NCBI RefSeq assembly: GCF_014649995.1
Contig: NZ_BMUC01000001.1
Span: 676,865-740,864 of the forward strand
From: Streptomyces griseoflavus
GTDB lineage: Bacteria > Actinomycetota > Actinomycetes > Streptomycetales > Streptomycetaceae
DNA length: 64,000 nt
Reading direction: 5' to 3'
Of the stretch, positions 9,021-18,026 are shown piece after piece; position 1 is the stretch's first letter, and each line of letters starts with the position of its first letter. The notes beneath the pieces are model-generated. The model searched no databases, was not told the DNA's origin, and saw nothing but the letters and a program-made list of their open reading frames with translations. A program made the translations under genes and the position numbers.

Positions 9021-9872
9021 CTAGAGCTCCGACAGCAGCTCCGCCTTCTTGGCGGAGAACTCCTCGTCGGTCACCAGACCGGCCTGGTGCAGTTCCCCCA
9101 GGTGCCGGATCCGCTCGGCGATGTCCGCCGGGTCACGCCGAGCGGGCGCGACGGACACCGCCGGCACCGGCGCGCAGTTGCGCACCGCCGCCAGCACCGC
9201 CCCCGCGAACGGCAGCGACTCGTGCACCGGCCCGTACCCCAGCCCGAACACCACCGCCGCCGGGTCCTGATCGGCCTGCCCCGCCGTCCCGTCCGCCGCG
9301 TCCCGCCGCAGCAACCGCAGGTGCCCCTCGAAGACCTCGGGCGAGCGCCACTCCACCCCGCTCAGTTCACCGATCGGGAACCGCTGGTCCCCGGCCTTCC
9401 ACTTGGCCGACGACGCGCCCGTCCAGAACCACCGGAAGGACACCGCCGTACCGTCGAACGTCGCCTTCCCGTCGTACGCCTTGAACTGCAGCGGCACCTC
9501 GGGCGCGGCCACCAGGTGGCGTTCGGCGGGCCCCGACTCGGTCAGCCGCGCGCGCAGTTCGTCGGCGTAGTACTCGGCGAGCGTCTCCCGCTCGGCGGGC
9601 AGCACCAGCCGGTAGGGGTCGCTGCTCTCCTTCAACTGCCCGGCGGCCGCCTCCAGGAGGGGATCCGCTCCCGGCCGCAGCTCGGCCCGGAGCACGACGG
9701 TGCCGCGCCTGCCGGGCGTGAGGGTCACCCCCTCGATCGCCTCCAGCGGCACCCGCCGCTCCCCGAGTGCCTGGAACAGCTTGGGTGTTCGAATCCCCCG
9801 CTCGTAACGGATGAGCACGGAGTCGGACTCGAACTCCCAGGCGGCATGAAATCCAGCCAGTACGTCACCCAT
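9021..9872 (-). CDS. DUF4429 protein with C-terminal SHOCT domain
   Basis: A 283-residue protein. Two tandem beta-rich DUF4429-type units (GFHAAWEFESDSVLIRY onward and YDGKATFDGTAVSFRWF onward) are followed by a SHOCT-like helical hairpin at the extreme C-terminus (HLGELHQAGLVTDEEFSAKK). SHOCT segments occur at the ends of many envelope and stress proteins and are thought to mediate oligomerisation. The start is uncertain: ATG at 9872 (giving MGDVLAGF) matches where family members begin, but ATG at 9881 and a further upstream frame to 9920 are open and no clear ribosome binding site decides it. No catalytic motif is evident. Confidence 0.85.
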   Translation of the reverse strand: MGDVLAGFHAAWEFESDSVLIRYERGIRTPKLFQALGERRVPLEAIEGVTLTPGRRGTVVLRAELRPGADPLLEAAAGQLKESSDPYRLVLPAERETLAEYYADELRARLTESGPAERHLVAAPEVPLQFKAYDGKATFDGTAVSFRWFWTGASSAKWKAGDQRFPIGELSGVEWRSPEVFEGHLRLLRRDAADGTAGQADQDPAAVVFGLGYGPVHESLPFAGAVLAAVRNCAPVPAVSVAPARRDPADIAERIRHLGELHQAGLVTDEEFSAKKAELLSEL

Positions 9873-9938
9873 GCGGCTCATCGTATGCGGCACGAGCTTC
9901 TCCGTCCCCTCCCCACGCATACCGCAGTATCTCCGCTT

Positions 9939-11156
9939 CTACGCGCGTCCGATAGGTGTCGTACCGGACAAACCCGCTCGGCAGGTGTCGTCCCCGTGCG
10001 CACAGGACACCGCGCGGTATGCGCCAACACCGATCTCGGCGAAGTTCCGCACACTGTCCGTCCCCGGGACGAAGTACCCGCCGTGGCCCTTCGCCTCCCG
10101 CGCCGACAGCACCCGCGCGCCGAACCCGGCGGCGACCGGATCGGCCCCGTGCCCCAGGCCGCCGAGCTCCAGGTACGGCACGTCCTGGATCCAGTCGTCG
10201 GCGTCCCGCATCGCCCACACCCGGGCGGTGGTGTCCAGTTCGGCGGCCTTCTCCACCCGCATGCCGGGGCTGCCCGCCACCGCGATGTCCGCCACCCGCT
10301 CCGGCAGGGAGTCCGCGGCGATCCCGCACACCACGGAGCCGTAGCTGTGGCAGAACAGCGAGACCGGCGCCTTCCCGGGCAGTCCGCGCAGCATCGCGTC
10401 CAGCCGCCGGGCGCCGTCCTCGGCGCGCATCGCCATGGCGGCGTCCATGCCGAGCCCGCTGGGGGTGGTGTAGTCGGCCCAGGCGATCACGGCGGTGCGG
10501 GCCGTGGGGTCGGCCTCGCGCTCCGCCGCGTACAGGGACTTCGCCATGCCGGCGGGAGCCGAGTAGCGGCGGTCGGTGCGCTGGAAGGTGAGCAGGTCGG
10601 TGTCGGCGCCCGGCACGACGACCGAGACCCGCTCGGCCCGGGGCAGGTCGCCGATGACCTCGGCGACCCGGCCGGAGCCCGACGGGTCGAAGGCGAGGAT
10701 GTGCCGGCCGGGGTGCATCAGCGCCTCGAAGCGGTCCAGCCTGCGGGCGGCGTGCCGCTGTCCGGACGCGGTGAGACGGCTGTCGTGCACACGGTCGAGT
10801 TCGACGTCCCGGGCCTCCCCGAGCGCGATCCGGTTGGCGCGGTAGCGCAGCTCGACCGGCGCGCCGTTCATGTTGCCGACCGCCAGGGGATAGCGGTGGG
10901 CGAGGTACGCCCGCTGCCCGTCGGTGAGGGAGGCGAAGAACCGGGTCAGCCGCGCGGGTCCCGCGTCCGGGTCGGGCAGCCGGTGACCGGCTATCCGTCC
11001 CTTCTCCCACGCGACGAGCGACGCCTGGAGCGGGGCCGGGTGGCGCTGGTGGCGCAGCGCCGTCCAGCCGGTGGTCGCCAGCATCACGAAGACGACGGCG
11101 AGCGCGAGCAGCGCGCGCAGGACGTTCGATTGCGGGGAGGTGTCGAAGGAAGTCAC
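9939..11156 (-). CDS. Alpha/beta hydrolase of the DUF1023 type
   Basis: A 405-residue protein with one N-terminal membrane segment (residues about 13-32), then an exported or periplasm-facing alpha/beta-hydrolase domain. The nucleophile elbow reads CHSYGS (GxSxG-like), and the downstream Asp (RDADDWI) and His (AKGHGGYF) complete a plausible catalytic triad. These actinobacterial proteins are probable lipases or esterases acting at the cell surface. Start GTG at 11156 has no obvious ribosome binding site. It lies 54 bases after the TetR gene on the same strand and 66 bases before the DUF4429 gene. Confidence 0.85.
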   Translation of the reverse strand: MTSFDTSPQSNVLRALLALAVVFVMLATTGWTALRHQRHPAPLQASLVAWEKGRIAGHRLPDPDAGPARLTRFFASLTDGQRAYLAHRYPLAVGNMNGAPVELRYRANRIALGEARDVELDRVHDSRLTASGQRHAARRLDRFEALMHPGRHILAFDPSGSGRVAEVIGDLPRAERVSVVVPGADTDLLTFQRTDRRYSAPAGMAKSLYAAEREADPTARTAVIAWADYTTPSGLGMDAAMAMRAEDGARRLDAMLRGLPGKAPVSLFCHSYGSVVCGIAADSLPERVADIAVAGSPGMRVEKAAELDTTARVWAMRDADDWIQDVPYLELGGLGHGADPVAAGFGARVLSAREAKGHGGYFVPGTDSVRNFAEIGVGAYRAVSCAHGDDTCRAGLSGTTPIGRA

Positions 11157-11210
11157 TGAAAGGACACACTAGGAGAACGGGAGTGTCTCGCGTGAATCAA
11201 GTGACCGGTA

Positions 11211-11900
11211 TCACGTTTCGGTGCCCCGGTTCGGGGATGGTCCCGTACGCCAGTTGCCCGCGAGCGCCGGACCCACCTGGTCGAGGCAGGCCGTCATCAC
11301 CGCCCGCATGGCCTCGGGACTGCAGTCGTCCCCGGCGGACCAGCGCCGCTCCGCCACCCGGACCACCCCGCCGAACGCGGCCACCAGGATCCGCGGCCGG
11401 GGGTCGGCGTCCACGTCGAGCCCCTCGCGGTCGGCGATGACGCGCGCCAGCTCCTCCTCCAGCTCCGTCGCACGGCGCAGATGGGCGGCGAGCAGGGCGG
11501 GCGTCGACTCGATCACCCGGTAGACGCGCATGTGCAGGTCCAGCGGGACCAGCTGCTCCACGGCCTCGGTGATGCCGTCCCAGCTGTCCAGCACGGCCCG
11601 GCGCAGCACCTCCAGCGGTGCCTCGTGCGGAGGGCGTGCGCGTACGGCGTCGAGGACGCGTGACTCCGCGAGCCGTGCCACGAAGAACGCCACCTCCTCC
11701 TTGCCGGCGAAGTAGCGGAAGAACGTGCGCTGCGAGACGTCGACGGCCGCGACGATGTCGTCGACGGTCGTCCCCTCGTACCCGCGCGTGGCGATCAGCT
11801 CCAGTGCGGCCCGGACCAGCGCGTCCCTGGTGCGCTGCTTCTTGCGCTCCCGCAGACCCGGCCGCGGCGGCGCGCCCACGGCGCTCTCGGCCGTCCCCAT
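11211..11900 (-). CDS. TetR-family regulator, divergent from the DHA2 exporter
   Basis: A 229-residue repressor. The N-terminal helix-turn-helix spans about residues 30-75 (VRAALELIATRGYEGTTVDDI, then SQRTFFRYFAGKEEV). The C-terminal ligand domain is alpha-helical and unassigned. The ATG at 11900 has a strong ribosome binding site (GAGGAGG). It is transcribed away from an exporter gene starting at 12011, with an inverted repeat in the shared promoter region; the arrangement is the classical local repressor of a drug exporter. Confidence 0.9.
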   Translation of the reverse strand: MGTAESAVGAPPRPGLRERKKQRTRDALVRAALELIATRGYEGTTVDDIVAAVDVSQRTFFRYFAGKEEVAFFVARLAESRVLDAVRARPPHEAPLEVLRRAVLDSWDGITEAVEQLVPLDLHMRVYRVIESTPALLAAHLRRATELEEELARVIADREGLDVDADPRPRILVAAFGGVVRVAERRWSAGDDCSPEAMRAVMTACLDQVGPALAGNWRTGPSPNRGTET

Positions 11901-11975
11901 GGCGCCTCCTCGAACGGTTCCCGCTGCTCAGGCTATGAGCACGTTTCGTGTCAGTGACCGTCTGATGAATTGGTT

Positions 11976-12004
11976 TGTCAGCTGTCAGTCGCTGACATTA
12001 GCTT
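11976..12004 (+). promoter_or_regulatory. Exporter promoter with overlapping TetR operator candidate; leaderless start
   Basis: Inverted repeat TGTCAGC (11976-11982) and GCTGACA (11991-11997) with an 8-base spacer. It lies between -35 TTGTCA (11975-11980) and -10 TAGCTT (11999-12004), 18 bases apart. The start point would be about 12011, which is the first base of the exporter ATG; there is no ribosome binding site, so the message is predicted to be leaderless. An additional TGTCAG half-site is at about 11949-11954. Confidence 0.6.
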
Positions 12005-12010
12005 GCACAT

Positions 12011-13630
12011 ATGACTAGTCAGACCACCATCGACAAGGCGGGGCCGGGGGACGGGCCTCCGTCCGCCCCGTCGGGCACGACTCCGGGCAAGGGGCTGCGG
12101 GGGCACCCCTGGTTCACCCTCGTGACCGTCGCCGTGGGGGTCATGATGGTGGCCCTGGACGGCACCATCGTGGCCATCGCGAACCCGGCCATCGCCGCGG
12201 ACCTCGGAGCCACCTGGTCCGATCTCCAGTGGATCACCAACGCCTACTTCCTCGCCCTCGCGGTCTCCCTGATCACCGCGGGCAAGCTCGGTGACCGGTT
12301 CGGTCACCGGCAGACCTTCCTCATCGGTGTGGCCGGCTTCGCCGCGTCCTCGGCCGCCATCGGGCTGTCCGAGGGCATCACGATGGTCATCGTCTTCCGT
12401 GTCTTCCAGGGCCTGTTCGGCGCGCTGCTGATGCCGGCCGCGCTCGGCCTGCTGCGGGCCACCTTCCCGGCCGAGAAGCTCAACATGGCGATCGGCATCT
12501 GGGGCATGGTCATCGGTGCCTCCACCGCCGGCGGCCCGATCCTCGGCGGCGTCCTCGTCGAGCACGTCAACTGGGAGTCGGTCTTCTTCATCAACGTGCC
12601 GGTCGGCGTCCTCGCCGTCGCGCTCGGCGCGTGGATCCTGCTCGACCACCGTGCCGAGAACGCCCCGCGGTCCTTCGACGTCCTCGGCATCGTCCTGCTG
12701 TCCGGTGCGATGTTCTGCCTCGTCTGGGCGCTGATCAAGGCACCCGAGTGGGGCTGGGGCGGCCTGTGGACGTGGACGTTCATCTCCGTCGCGGTCGGCC
12801 TCTTCGGGGGGTTCGCGGCGTGGCAGTCGCAGGTGCGGGAGCCGCTGATCCCGCTGGCGCTGTTCCGGTCCGTCCCGCTGTCCGCGGGCGTGGTGCTGAT
12901 GGTGCTGATGGCCATCGCCTTCATGGGCGGCCTGTTCTTCGTCACCTTCTACCTGCAGAACGTGCACGGCATGAGCCCCGTCGACGCCGGTCTGCACCTG
13001 CTGCCGCTCACCGGCTCGATGATCGTCGGCTCGCCGCTCGCCGGCGTGATGATCACCAAGGTCGGTCCGCGCATCCCGCTGGCCGGCGGCATGACCCTCA
13101 CCGCGCTGTCCATGTACGGCATGTCGACGCTGGAGACGGACACCGGCAGCGGCGTGATGTCGCTCTGGTTCGCCCTGCTCGGCCTGGGCCTCGCCCCCGT
13201 CATGGTCGGTGCCACCGAGGTCATCGTGGGCAACGCCCCGCTGGAGCTGTCCGGTGTCGCGGGCGGTCTCCAGCAGGCGGCCATGCAGATCGGCGGCAGC
13301 CTCGGCACGGCCGTGCTCGGAGCGGTGATGGCCTCCAAGGTCGACAGCGACCTCCCCGGCAACTGGAAGGAGGCCGGTCTTCCGCCGCTCAGCGGGGACC
13401 AGGCCGACGCGACCGCCGAAGCCGTCCAGTTCGGTATCGCGCCGGTGTCCCCGGACATGCCGCCGGAGGTCGTCCAGAAGATCACCGACGTCTCCCACGA
13501 CACCTTCATGTCCGGCATGAGCCTGGCGTCCCTCACCGCCGCCGGTGTCGCCGTGGTGGCGATCTTCGTCGCGTTCCTCACCAAGCGCGGTGAGAACGCG
13601 GAGGCCGGTGCGGGAGTCGGACACATCTGA
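12011..13630 (+). CDS. MFS multidrug exporter, DHA2 (EmrB/QacA) family
   Basis: A 539-residue, 14-helix drug:proton antiporter of the cytoplasmic membrane. Diagnostic motifs are present: LDGTIVAIANPAI in helix 1 (motif D1), GKLGDRFGHR between helices 2 and 3 (motif A), and GASTAGGPILGG in helix 5 (motif C, antiporter signature). The substrate cannot be read from sequence. It is divergently arranged with a TetR regulator and followed by a stem-loop at 13679-13702, so it is probably a single-gene unit controlled locally. Confidence 0.93.
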   Translation: MTSQTTIDKAGPGDGPPSAPSGTTPGKGLRGHPWFTLVTVAVGVMMVALDGTIVAIANPAIAADLGATWSDLQWITNAYFLALAVSLITAGKLGDRFGHRQTFLIGVAGFAASSAAIGLSEGITMVIVFRVFQGLFGALLMPAALGLLRATFPAEKLNMAIGIWGMVIGASTAGGPILGGVLVEHVNWESVFFINVPVGVLAVALGAWILLDHRAENAPRSFDVLGIVLLSGAMFCLVWALIKAPEWGWGGLWTWTFISVAVGLFGGFAAWQSQVREPLIPLALFRSVPLSAGVVLMVLMAIAFMGGLFFVTFYLQNVHGMSPVDAGLHLLPLTGSMIVGSPLAGVMITKVGPRIPLAGGMTLTALSMYGMSTLETDTGSGVMSLWFALLGLGLAPVMVGATEVIVGNAPLELSGVAGGLQQAAMQIGGSLGTAVLGAVMASKVDSDLPGNWKEAGLPPLSGDQADATAEAVQFGIAPVSPDMPPEVVQKITDVSHDTFMSGMSLASLTAAGVAVVAIFVAFLTKRGENAEAGAGVGHI

Positions 13631-13678
13631 CGGACCGTTCCGTGACCCGGTTCGCTCATCAGGGTGAACCGGCGCGGT

Positions 13679-13702
13679 GATCCCTCCCCGTGGGGAGGGA
13701 TC
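13679..13702 (+). terminator. Stem-loop after the DHA2 exporter
   Basis: Perfect inverted repeat, 11-bp arms GATCCCTCCCC and GGGGAGGGATC with a 2-base centre, 49 bases after the exporter stop codon. Confidence 0.7.
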
Positions 13703-13873
13703 GCAGGTCACAGTGGGTCAAGTCCTGCGCAGGGCACGGGGGGAGCACTGCCGCTGCGCGCTGCCGGAGGGGGGCGGCGCGCGGACGGCGGCCCACCTGC
13801 CGCGCGAACGGGGTGAATCCACCGCGGAAGCGGGGGTACCCGCCATGTCAACGAACCCCTAAGGGAGTTGATG

Positions 13874-14179
13874 ATGGCGAGCTTCGGACACGGTACGCGC
13901 AGGCACCCCCGCACACGTGGCCGGACGGGGTCACGGTCCGGGCCGGATCGCGCGACACTCGGAATCATCGGAGTCATCTGCGCGGTCGCCGGTTTCTTCA
14001 CGCTGGGGATCATCCTCGGCCCGGCGGCGATCGTCTGCGGCTGGCTCGCCATGGGCCGCAGCTGGACGGGCACCCGCTCGCTGCCGGCCCTGGTCGCCGT
14101 GGTCCTGGGCGCCATCGACACGCTTCTGGCCATCATCTTCCTGGCCGGAGCGGCAGGTTCGGGTTACGGCATGTTCTGA
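13874..14179 (+). CDS. Small DUF4190-type membrane protein
   Basis: A 101-residue protein. The first 26 residues are strongly basic (R/H-rich), then two membrane helices (about residues 27-52 and 65-95) are joined by a short loop containing GWLAMGRS. This is the shape of DUF4190 proteins, which have no established function. Starts ATG 13871 and ATG 13874 are adjacent; 13874 is chosen because GGGAG at 13863-13867 is then 6 bases away. The gene is followed by two very large hairpins, so it seems to be monocistronic. Confidence 0.75.
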   Translation: MASFGHGTRRHPRTRGRTGSRSGPDRATLGIIGVICAVAGFFTLGIILGPAAIVCGWLAMGRSWTGTRSLPALVAVVLGAIDTLLAIIFLAGAAGSGYGMF

Positions 14180-14188
14180 CCCGGGCGT

Positions 14189-14237
14189 GGGACAGGGGTG
14201 AGCCCCCGGCTTCGTGCCGGGGGCTCACCCCTGTCCC
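14189..14237. terminator. Very large hairpin between convergent genes
   Basis: Perfect 22-bp stem (14189-14210 with 14216-14237) and loop TTCGT. It can terminate the plus-strand gene ending at 14179 and also block read-through of aceE from the other side. Confidence 0.85.
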
Positions 14238-14259
14238 GCTCGCGTTGCCGGAACCGAAC

Positions 14260-14300
14260 GGGCGGAGGGCCCCCGGCGTGTCGCCGGGGGCCCTCCGCCC
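14260..14300. terminator. Second large hairpin, after aceE
   Basis: Perfect 19-bp stem (14260-14278 with 14282-14300) and a 3-base loop, 31 bases beyond the aceE stop codon. With the hairpin at 14189-14237 it makes a double barrier between convergent transcripts. Confidence 0.85.
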
Positions 14301-14330
14301 TGTGCGCTCCCCGCACGCCCGCCGCGGGCG

Positions 14331-17078
14331 CTACGCGTCGCCGCCCGCCACCCCCGGGTCGGCCGCGGCCACGTCCAGCAGCCGGTACCGGTCGATCGCC
14401 TGCTTGAGCACCGACCGGTCGAGATGGCCCTCGCGGGCCAGCTCCGTCAGCACCGCCACCACGATCGACTGCGCGTCGATGTGGAAGAACCGCCGGGCCG
14501 CCCCGCGCGTGTCCGCGAAGCCGAAACCGTCCGCGCCCAGCGACTGGTACGTCCCCGGCACCCAGCGCGCGATCTGGTCCGGCACCGACCGCATCCAGTC
14601 GGACACCGCCACCACCGGCCCCGCCGCCGACGCCAGCTTGCGCGTCACGTACGGGGTCCGCTGCTCCTCCTCCGGGTGGAGCAGGTTGTGCCGCTCGCAG
14701 TCCACCGCCTCGCGCCGCAGCTCGTTCCAGGAGGTCGCCGACCAGACGTCCGCCTTGACGTTCCACTCCTCGGCGAGGATCTTCTGCGCCTCGACCGCCC
14801 ACGGCACCGCCACCCCGGACGCCAGGATCTGCGCCGGGAGGGAGCCCGCCGTGCCCTCGCTGAAGCGGTACAGGCCCTTGACGATGCCCTCGGCGTCCAC
14901 GTTCTCCGGCTCGGCCGGGTGCTGGATCGGCTCGTTGTAGACGGTCAGGTAGTAGAAGACGTCCTCGCCGTGGGGGTGCCGCTCGTCGGAGCCGTACATC
15001 CGGCGCAGCCCGTCCTGCACGATGTGCGCGATCTCGTAGCCGAACGCCGGGTCGTACGCGACACACGCCGGGTTGGTGGACGCCAGCAGATGCGAGTGGC
15101 CGTCCGCGTGCTGGAGACCCTCACCCGTCAGCGTCGTGCGCCCCGCGGTCGCGCCCAGGACGAAACCGCGCGCCAGCTGGTCGGCCATCTGCCAGAACTG
15201 GTCGCCGGTGCGCTGGAAGCCGAACATCGAGTAGAAGACGTACACCGGGATGAGCGGCTCGCCGTGCGTGGCGTACGCCGAACCAGCGGCGATCAGCGAG
15301 GCCGTGCAGCCCGCCTCGGAGATGCCGTCGTGCAGCATCTGCCCGTTCGGCGCCTCCTTGTAGGCGAGCAGCAGCTCCCGGTCCACGGACTCGTACTGCT
15401 GCCCCAGCGGGTTGTAGATCTTCGCACTCGGGAAGAAGGAGTCCATGCCGAACGTGCGGTACTCGTCCGGCGCGATCAGCACGAAGCGCCTGCCGATCTC
15501 CTTGTCCCGCATGAGGTCCTTCAGGAGCCGGACGAAGGCCATGGTCGTCGCGATGGACTGCTGGCCGGAGCCCTTCTTCACGGTCGCGTACGTCGTGTCC
15601 CCGGGCAGCGACAGCGGCTTCGACCGCACCACGCGCGTCGGCACGTAACCGCCGAGCGACTTGCGGCGGTCGTGCATGTACTGCATCTCCTCGGTGTCCG
15701 GCCCGGGGTGGTAGTAGGGCGGCAGACCGGACTCGAGGTCCTTGTCGGCGATCGGCAGGTGCAGCCGGTCCCGGAAGTGCTTGAGGTCGTCGACCGTCAG
15801 CTTCTTCATCTGGTGGGTGGCGTTGCGGCCCTCGAAGTTCGGGCCCAGGGTCCAGCCCTTGACCGTCTTCGCGAGGATCACCGTCGGCTGGCCCTTGTGC
15901 TCCTGGGCCGCCTTGTACGCGGCGTAGATCTTGCGGTGGTCGTGACCGCCGCGGCCCAGGTGCAGGATCTGGTCGTCGGTCATGTGCTCGACCATCGCGC
16001 GGAGCCGGTGGTCGTCACCGAAGAAGTGGTCACGGATGTACGCGCCCGACTCGGTGGCGTACGTCTGGTACTGGCCGTCCGGCGTGGTGTTCATCCGGTT
16101 GACCAGCACACCGTCGCGGTCCTGGGCGAGCAGCGGGTCCCAGGTGCGGTCCCAGACCAGCTTGATCACGTTCCAGCCGGCGCCCCGGAAGACCGATTCC
16201 AGCTCCTGGATGATCTTGCCGTTGCCGCGCACCGGTCCGTCGAGCCGCTGGAGGTTGCAGTTGACGACGAAGGTGAGGTTGTCCAGACCCTCGCGCGCGG
16301 CGATGGTCAGCTGGCCCAGCGACTCCGGCTCGTCCATCTCGCCGTCGCCGAGGAACGCCCACACGTGCGACTTCGACGTGTCCGCGATGCCGCGCGCCTG
16401 CATGTAGCGGTTCATCCGCGCCTGGTAGATCGCGCCGATCGGGCCGAGACCCATCGACACGGTCGGGAACTCCCAGAAGTCCGGCATCAGCCGCGGGTGC
16501 GGGTACGACGACAGCGCGTACGGGGCCCGCGACTTCTCCTGCCGGAAGCCGTCGAGGTGCCGCTCGCTCAGCCGGTCCAGCAGGTAGGCGCGGGCGTAGA
16601 TGCCGGGGGAGGCGTGGCCCTGGAAGAAGACCTGGTCGCCGCCGTCCCCCTCGTCCTTGCCGCGGAAGAAGTGGTTGAACCCCACGTCGTACAGCGACGC
16701 GGAGGACGCGAACGTGGCGATGTGGCCGCCGACCCCGATGCCGGGCCGCTGCGCGCGGGAGACCATCACGGCGGCGTTCCAGCGCGTCGCGTTGAGGATC
16801 TTGCGTTCGATCTCCTCGTTGCCCGGGAAGAACGGCTCGGCCCGGGTCGGGATCGTGTTGACGTAGTCCGTACTGCGCATCTCGGGGACGGCCACGCGCT
16901 TGGCGCGGGCGCGCTCGATCAGCCGCAGCATCAGGTAGCGGGCCCGCTCCCGGCCGCGCTCGTCGACCGCGGCGTCGAGGGAGTCGAGCCACTCCTGCGT
17001 TTCCTCGGGATCGAAGTCAGGAACCTGACTCGGAAGGCCGCCAATGATGATCGGGTTGCGATCGGATGCGGAAGCCAC
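14331..17078 (-). CDS. aceE: Pyruvate dehydrogenase E1 component, homodimeric type
   Basis: A 915-residue thiamine-diphosphate enzyme; E. coli AceE is 887. It decarboxylates pyruvate and transfers the acetyl group to the lipoyl domain of E2, feeding acetyl-CoA into the TCA cycle. The ThDP motif runs from GDGEMDEP (about residue 243) to [11 protein letters not shown] about 26 residues later. Other signatures are [23 protein letters not shown], here at residues about 111-133, and the transketolase-like C-terminal half. The GTG start at 17078 is preceded by AAGGAA. No E2 or E3 gene adjoins it, as is normal for actinobacteria where the PDH subunits are scattered. It diverges from the DUF3052 gene across a 402-base regulatory region. 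Confidence 0.97.
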   Translation of the reverse strand: MASASDRNPIIIGGLPSQVPDFDPEETQEWLDSLDAAVDERGRERARYLMLRLIERARAKRVAVPEMRSTDYVNTIPTRAEPFFPGNEEIERKILNATRWNAAVMVSRAQRPGIGVGGHIATFASSASLYDVGFNHFFRGKDEGDGGDQVFFQGHASPGIYARAYLLDRLSERHLDGFRQEKSRAPYALSSYPHPRLMPDFWEFPTVSMGLGPIGAIYQARMNRYMQARGIADTSKSHVWAFLGDGEMDEPESLGQLTIAAREGLDNLTFVVNCNLQRLDGPVRGNGKIIQELESVFRGAGWNVIKLVWDRTWDPLLAQDRDGVLVNRMNTTPDGQYQTYATESGAYIRDHFFGDDHRLRAMVEHMTDDQILHLGRGGHDHRKIYAAYKAAQEHKGQPTVILAKTVKGWTLGPNFEGRNATHQMKKLTVDDLKHFRDRLHLPIADKDLESGLPPYYHPGPDTEEMQYMHDRRKSLGGYVPTRVVRSKPLSLPGDTTYATVKKGSGQQSIATTMAFVRLLKDLMRDKEIGRRFVLIAPDEYRTFGMDSFFPSAKIYNPLGQQYESVDRELLLAYKEAPNGQMLHDGISEAGCTASLIAAGSAYATHGEPLIPVYVFYSMFGFQRTGDQFWQMADQLARGFVLGATAGRTTLTGEGLQHADGHSHLLASTNPACVAYDPAFGYEIAHIVQDGLRRMYGSDERHPHGEDVFYYLTVYNEPIQHPAEPENVDAEGIVKGLYRFSEGTAGSLPAQILASGVAVPWAVEAQKILAEEWNVKADVWSATSWNELRREAVDCERHNLLHPEEEQRTPYVTRKLASAAGPVVAVSDWMRSVPDQIARWVPGTYQSLGADGFGFADTRGAARRFFHIDAQSIVVAVLTELAREGHLDRSVLKQAIDRYRLLDVAAADPGVAGGDA

Positions 17079-17250
17079 GCTGTTCCTTACCTGTCGGAGG
17101 GCCGTGAAGGGACCGCCGTCTCGCTGCTGCGGCCCGGTGTGCGCCGCTCCCCATGGTCCACCTCGTGGCCGCCGGCGTCATCTCTACCGGGAGGTAATCC
17201 GCGGTCGCGGCCAGTACGGTGTGCAGGGGGCTCGTCCAATCGAGTCTTCG

Positions 17251-17278
17251 CACATAGAGACGGTTCCCAAAGGGCCAA
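17251..17278 (-). promoter_or_regulatory. Candidate aceE promoter
   Basis: Read on the minus strand: TTGGCC, a 16-base spacer, then TATGTG. The predicted start point is near 17244, giving a leader of about 165 bases before the aceE GTG. The fit to the housekeeping consensus is moderate. Confidence 0.3.
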
Positions 17279-17292
17279 ACGGGGCACATGGG

Positions 17293-17308
17293 TGTGGTGC
17301 GCGTCACA
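17293..17308. promoter_or_regulatory. Crp-like site between aceE and the DUF3052 gene
   Basis: TGTGGTGCGCGTCACA matches the classical CRP dyad TGTGA-N6-TCACA with one mismatch, and contains GTG-N6-GTCAC, the form I recall for Streptomyces Crp. It is centred about 56 bases upstream of the suggested aceE start point. The remaining intergenic DNA (17079-17480) shows no gene. Confidence 0.35.
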
Positions 17309-17480
17309 GCGGGCCAGGTCGGTGTGCCTGTGGTTGCGGTGACCCGCCAGGATCGTCACCGTTTCGGCGGTCTGTACGGCCGGGTACTTGCGCGATCCGT
17401 CCCGCCCGTGTGGACTACGGCCAATGCTTCGCGCACGCGCGTGGCTGAGATATTCCCAAGACATGATCAGGAGGCAACCC

Positions 17481-17918
17481 GTGAGCGCGACCGCGGACCA
17501 CGCGGAGGAGCGGACGAACCCTGCCGCCAGGCTGGGGTTCCAGCCCGGGCAGGTGGTCCAGGAGATCGGCTACGACGACGACGTCGACCAGGAGCTCCGC
17601 GAGGCCATCGAGGGCGTCATCGAGAGCGACCTTGTCGATGAGGACTACGACGACGTGGCCGACGCCGTTGTGTTGTGGTTCCGCGACGACGACGGCGACC
17701 TGACGGATGCGCTGGTGGATGCCACCACGTACATCGAAGAGGGCGGCGCGATCCTGCTCCTCACGCCGAAGACCGGCCGTTCGGGCTACGTCGAGCCGAG
17801 CGACATCTCGGAGGCCGCCACCACGGCGGGCCTGACGGCGTCCAAGAGCGTCAGCGTCGGAAAGGACTGGAGCGGCAGCCGGCTGGCGACGCCGAAGGCC
17901 GCCAAGTCGAAGCGGTGA
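17481..17918 (+). CDS. DUF3052 family protein
   Basis: A 145-residue acidic cytosolic protein, mixed alpha/beta. Recognisable family features: NPAARLGFQPGQVVQEIGYDD near the N-terminus, an Asp-rich middle (DEDYDDVADAVVLWFRDDDGD), and a basic C-terminal tail. In actinobacteria this family is found beside aceE and has no proven function. The GTG at 17481 is chosen because AGGAGG (17469-17474) is 6 bases upstream; the ATG at 17464 would overlap that site. It has its own terminator at 17924-17964. Confidence 0.85.
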   Translation: MSATADHAEERTNPAARLGFQPGQVVQEIGYDDDVDQELREAIEGVIESDLVDEDYDDVADAVVLWFRDDDGDLTDALVDATTYIEEGGAILLLTPKTGRSGYVEPSDISEAATTAGLTASKSVSVGKDWSGSRLATPKAAKSKR

Positions 17919-17923
17919 ATCAT

Positions 17924-17964
17924 CGGCGGACGGGCGGCCGCGTGACGCGGTGGCCCGTCCGCCG
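17924..17964 (+). terminator. Stem-loop after the DUF3052 gene
   Basis: Arms CGGCGGACGGGC (17924-17935) and GCCCGTCCGCCG (17953-17964), 12 bp perfect, 6 bases after the stop codon. Confidence 0.75.
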
Positions 17965-18026
17965 GCCTGTCGTACTTCCTGCGTAGGGTGGACGGAGCGA
18001 ACCACCCCGAAGGGATGATCACGACA

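Noticed and set aside
9005-9037. Direct repeat GCTCCGACAGC twice near the DUF4429 stop codon
   Set aside because: Only 11 bases, partly within coding sequence; likely chance.
11978-13711. 577-codon minus-strand frame opposite the DHA2 exporter
   Set aside because: His/Gln/Asp-rich composition without domains; it is the complement of exporter codons.
14214-17342. 1042-codon plus-strand frame opposite aceE
   Set aside because: Antisense to the highly conserved aceE gene; would also read through both large terminators.
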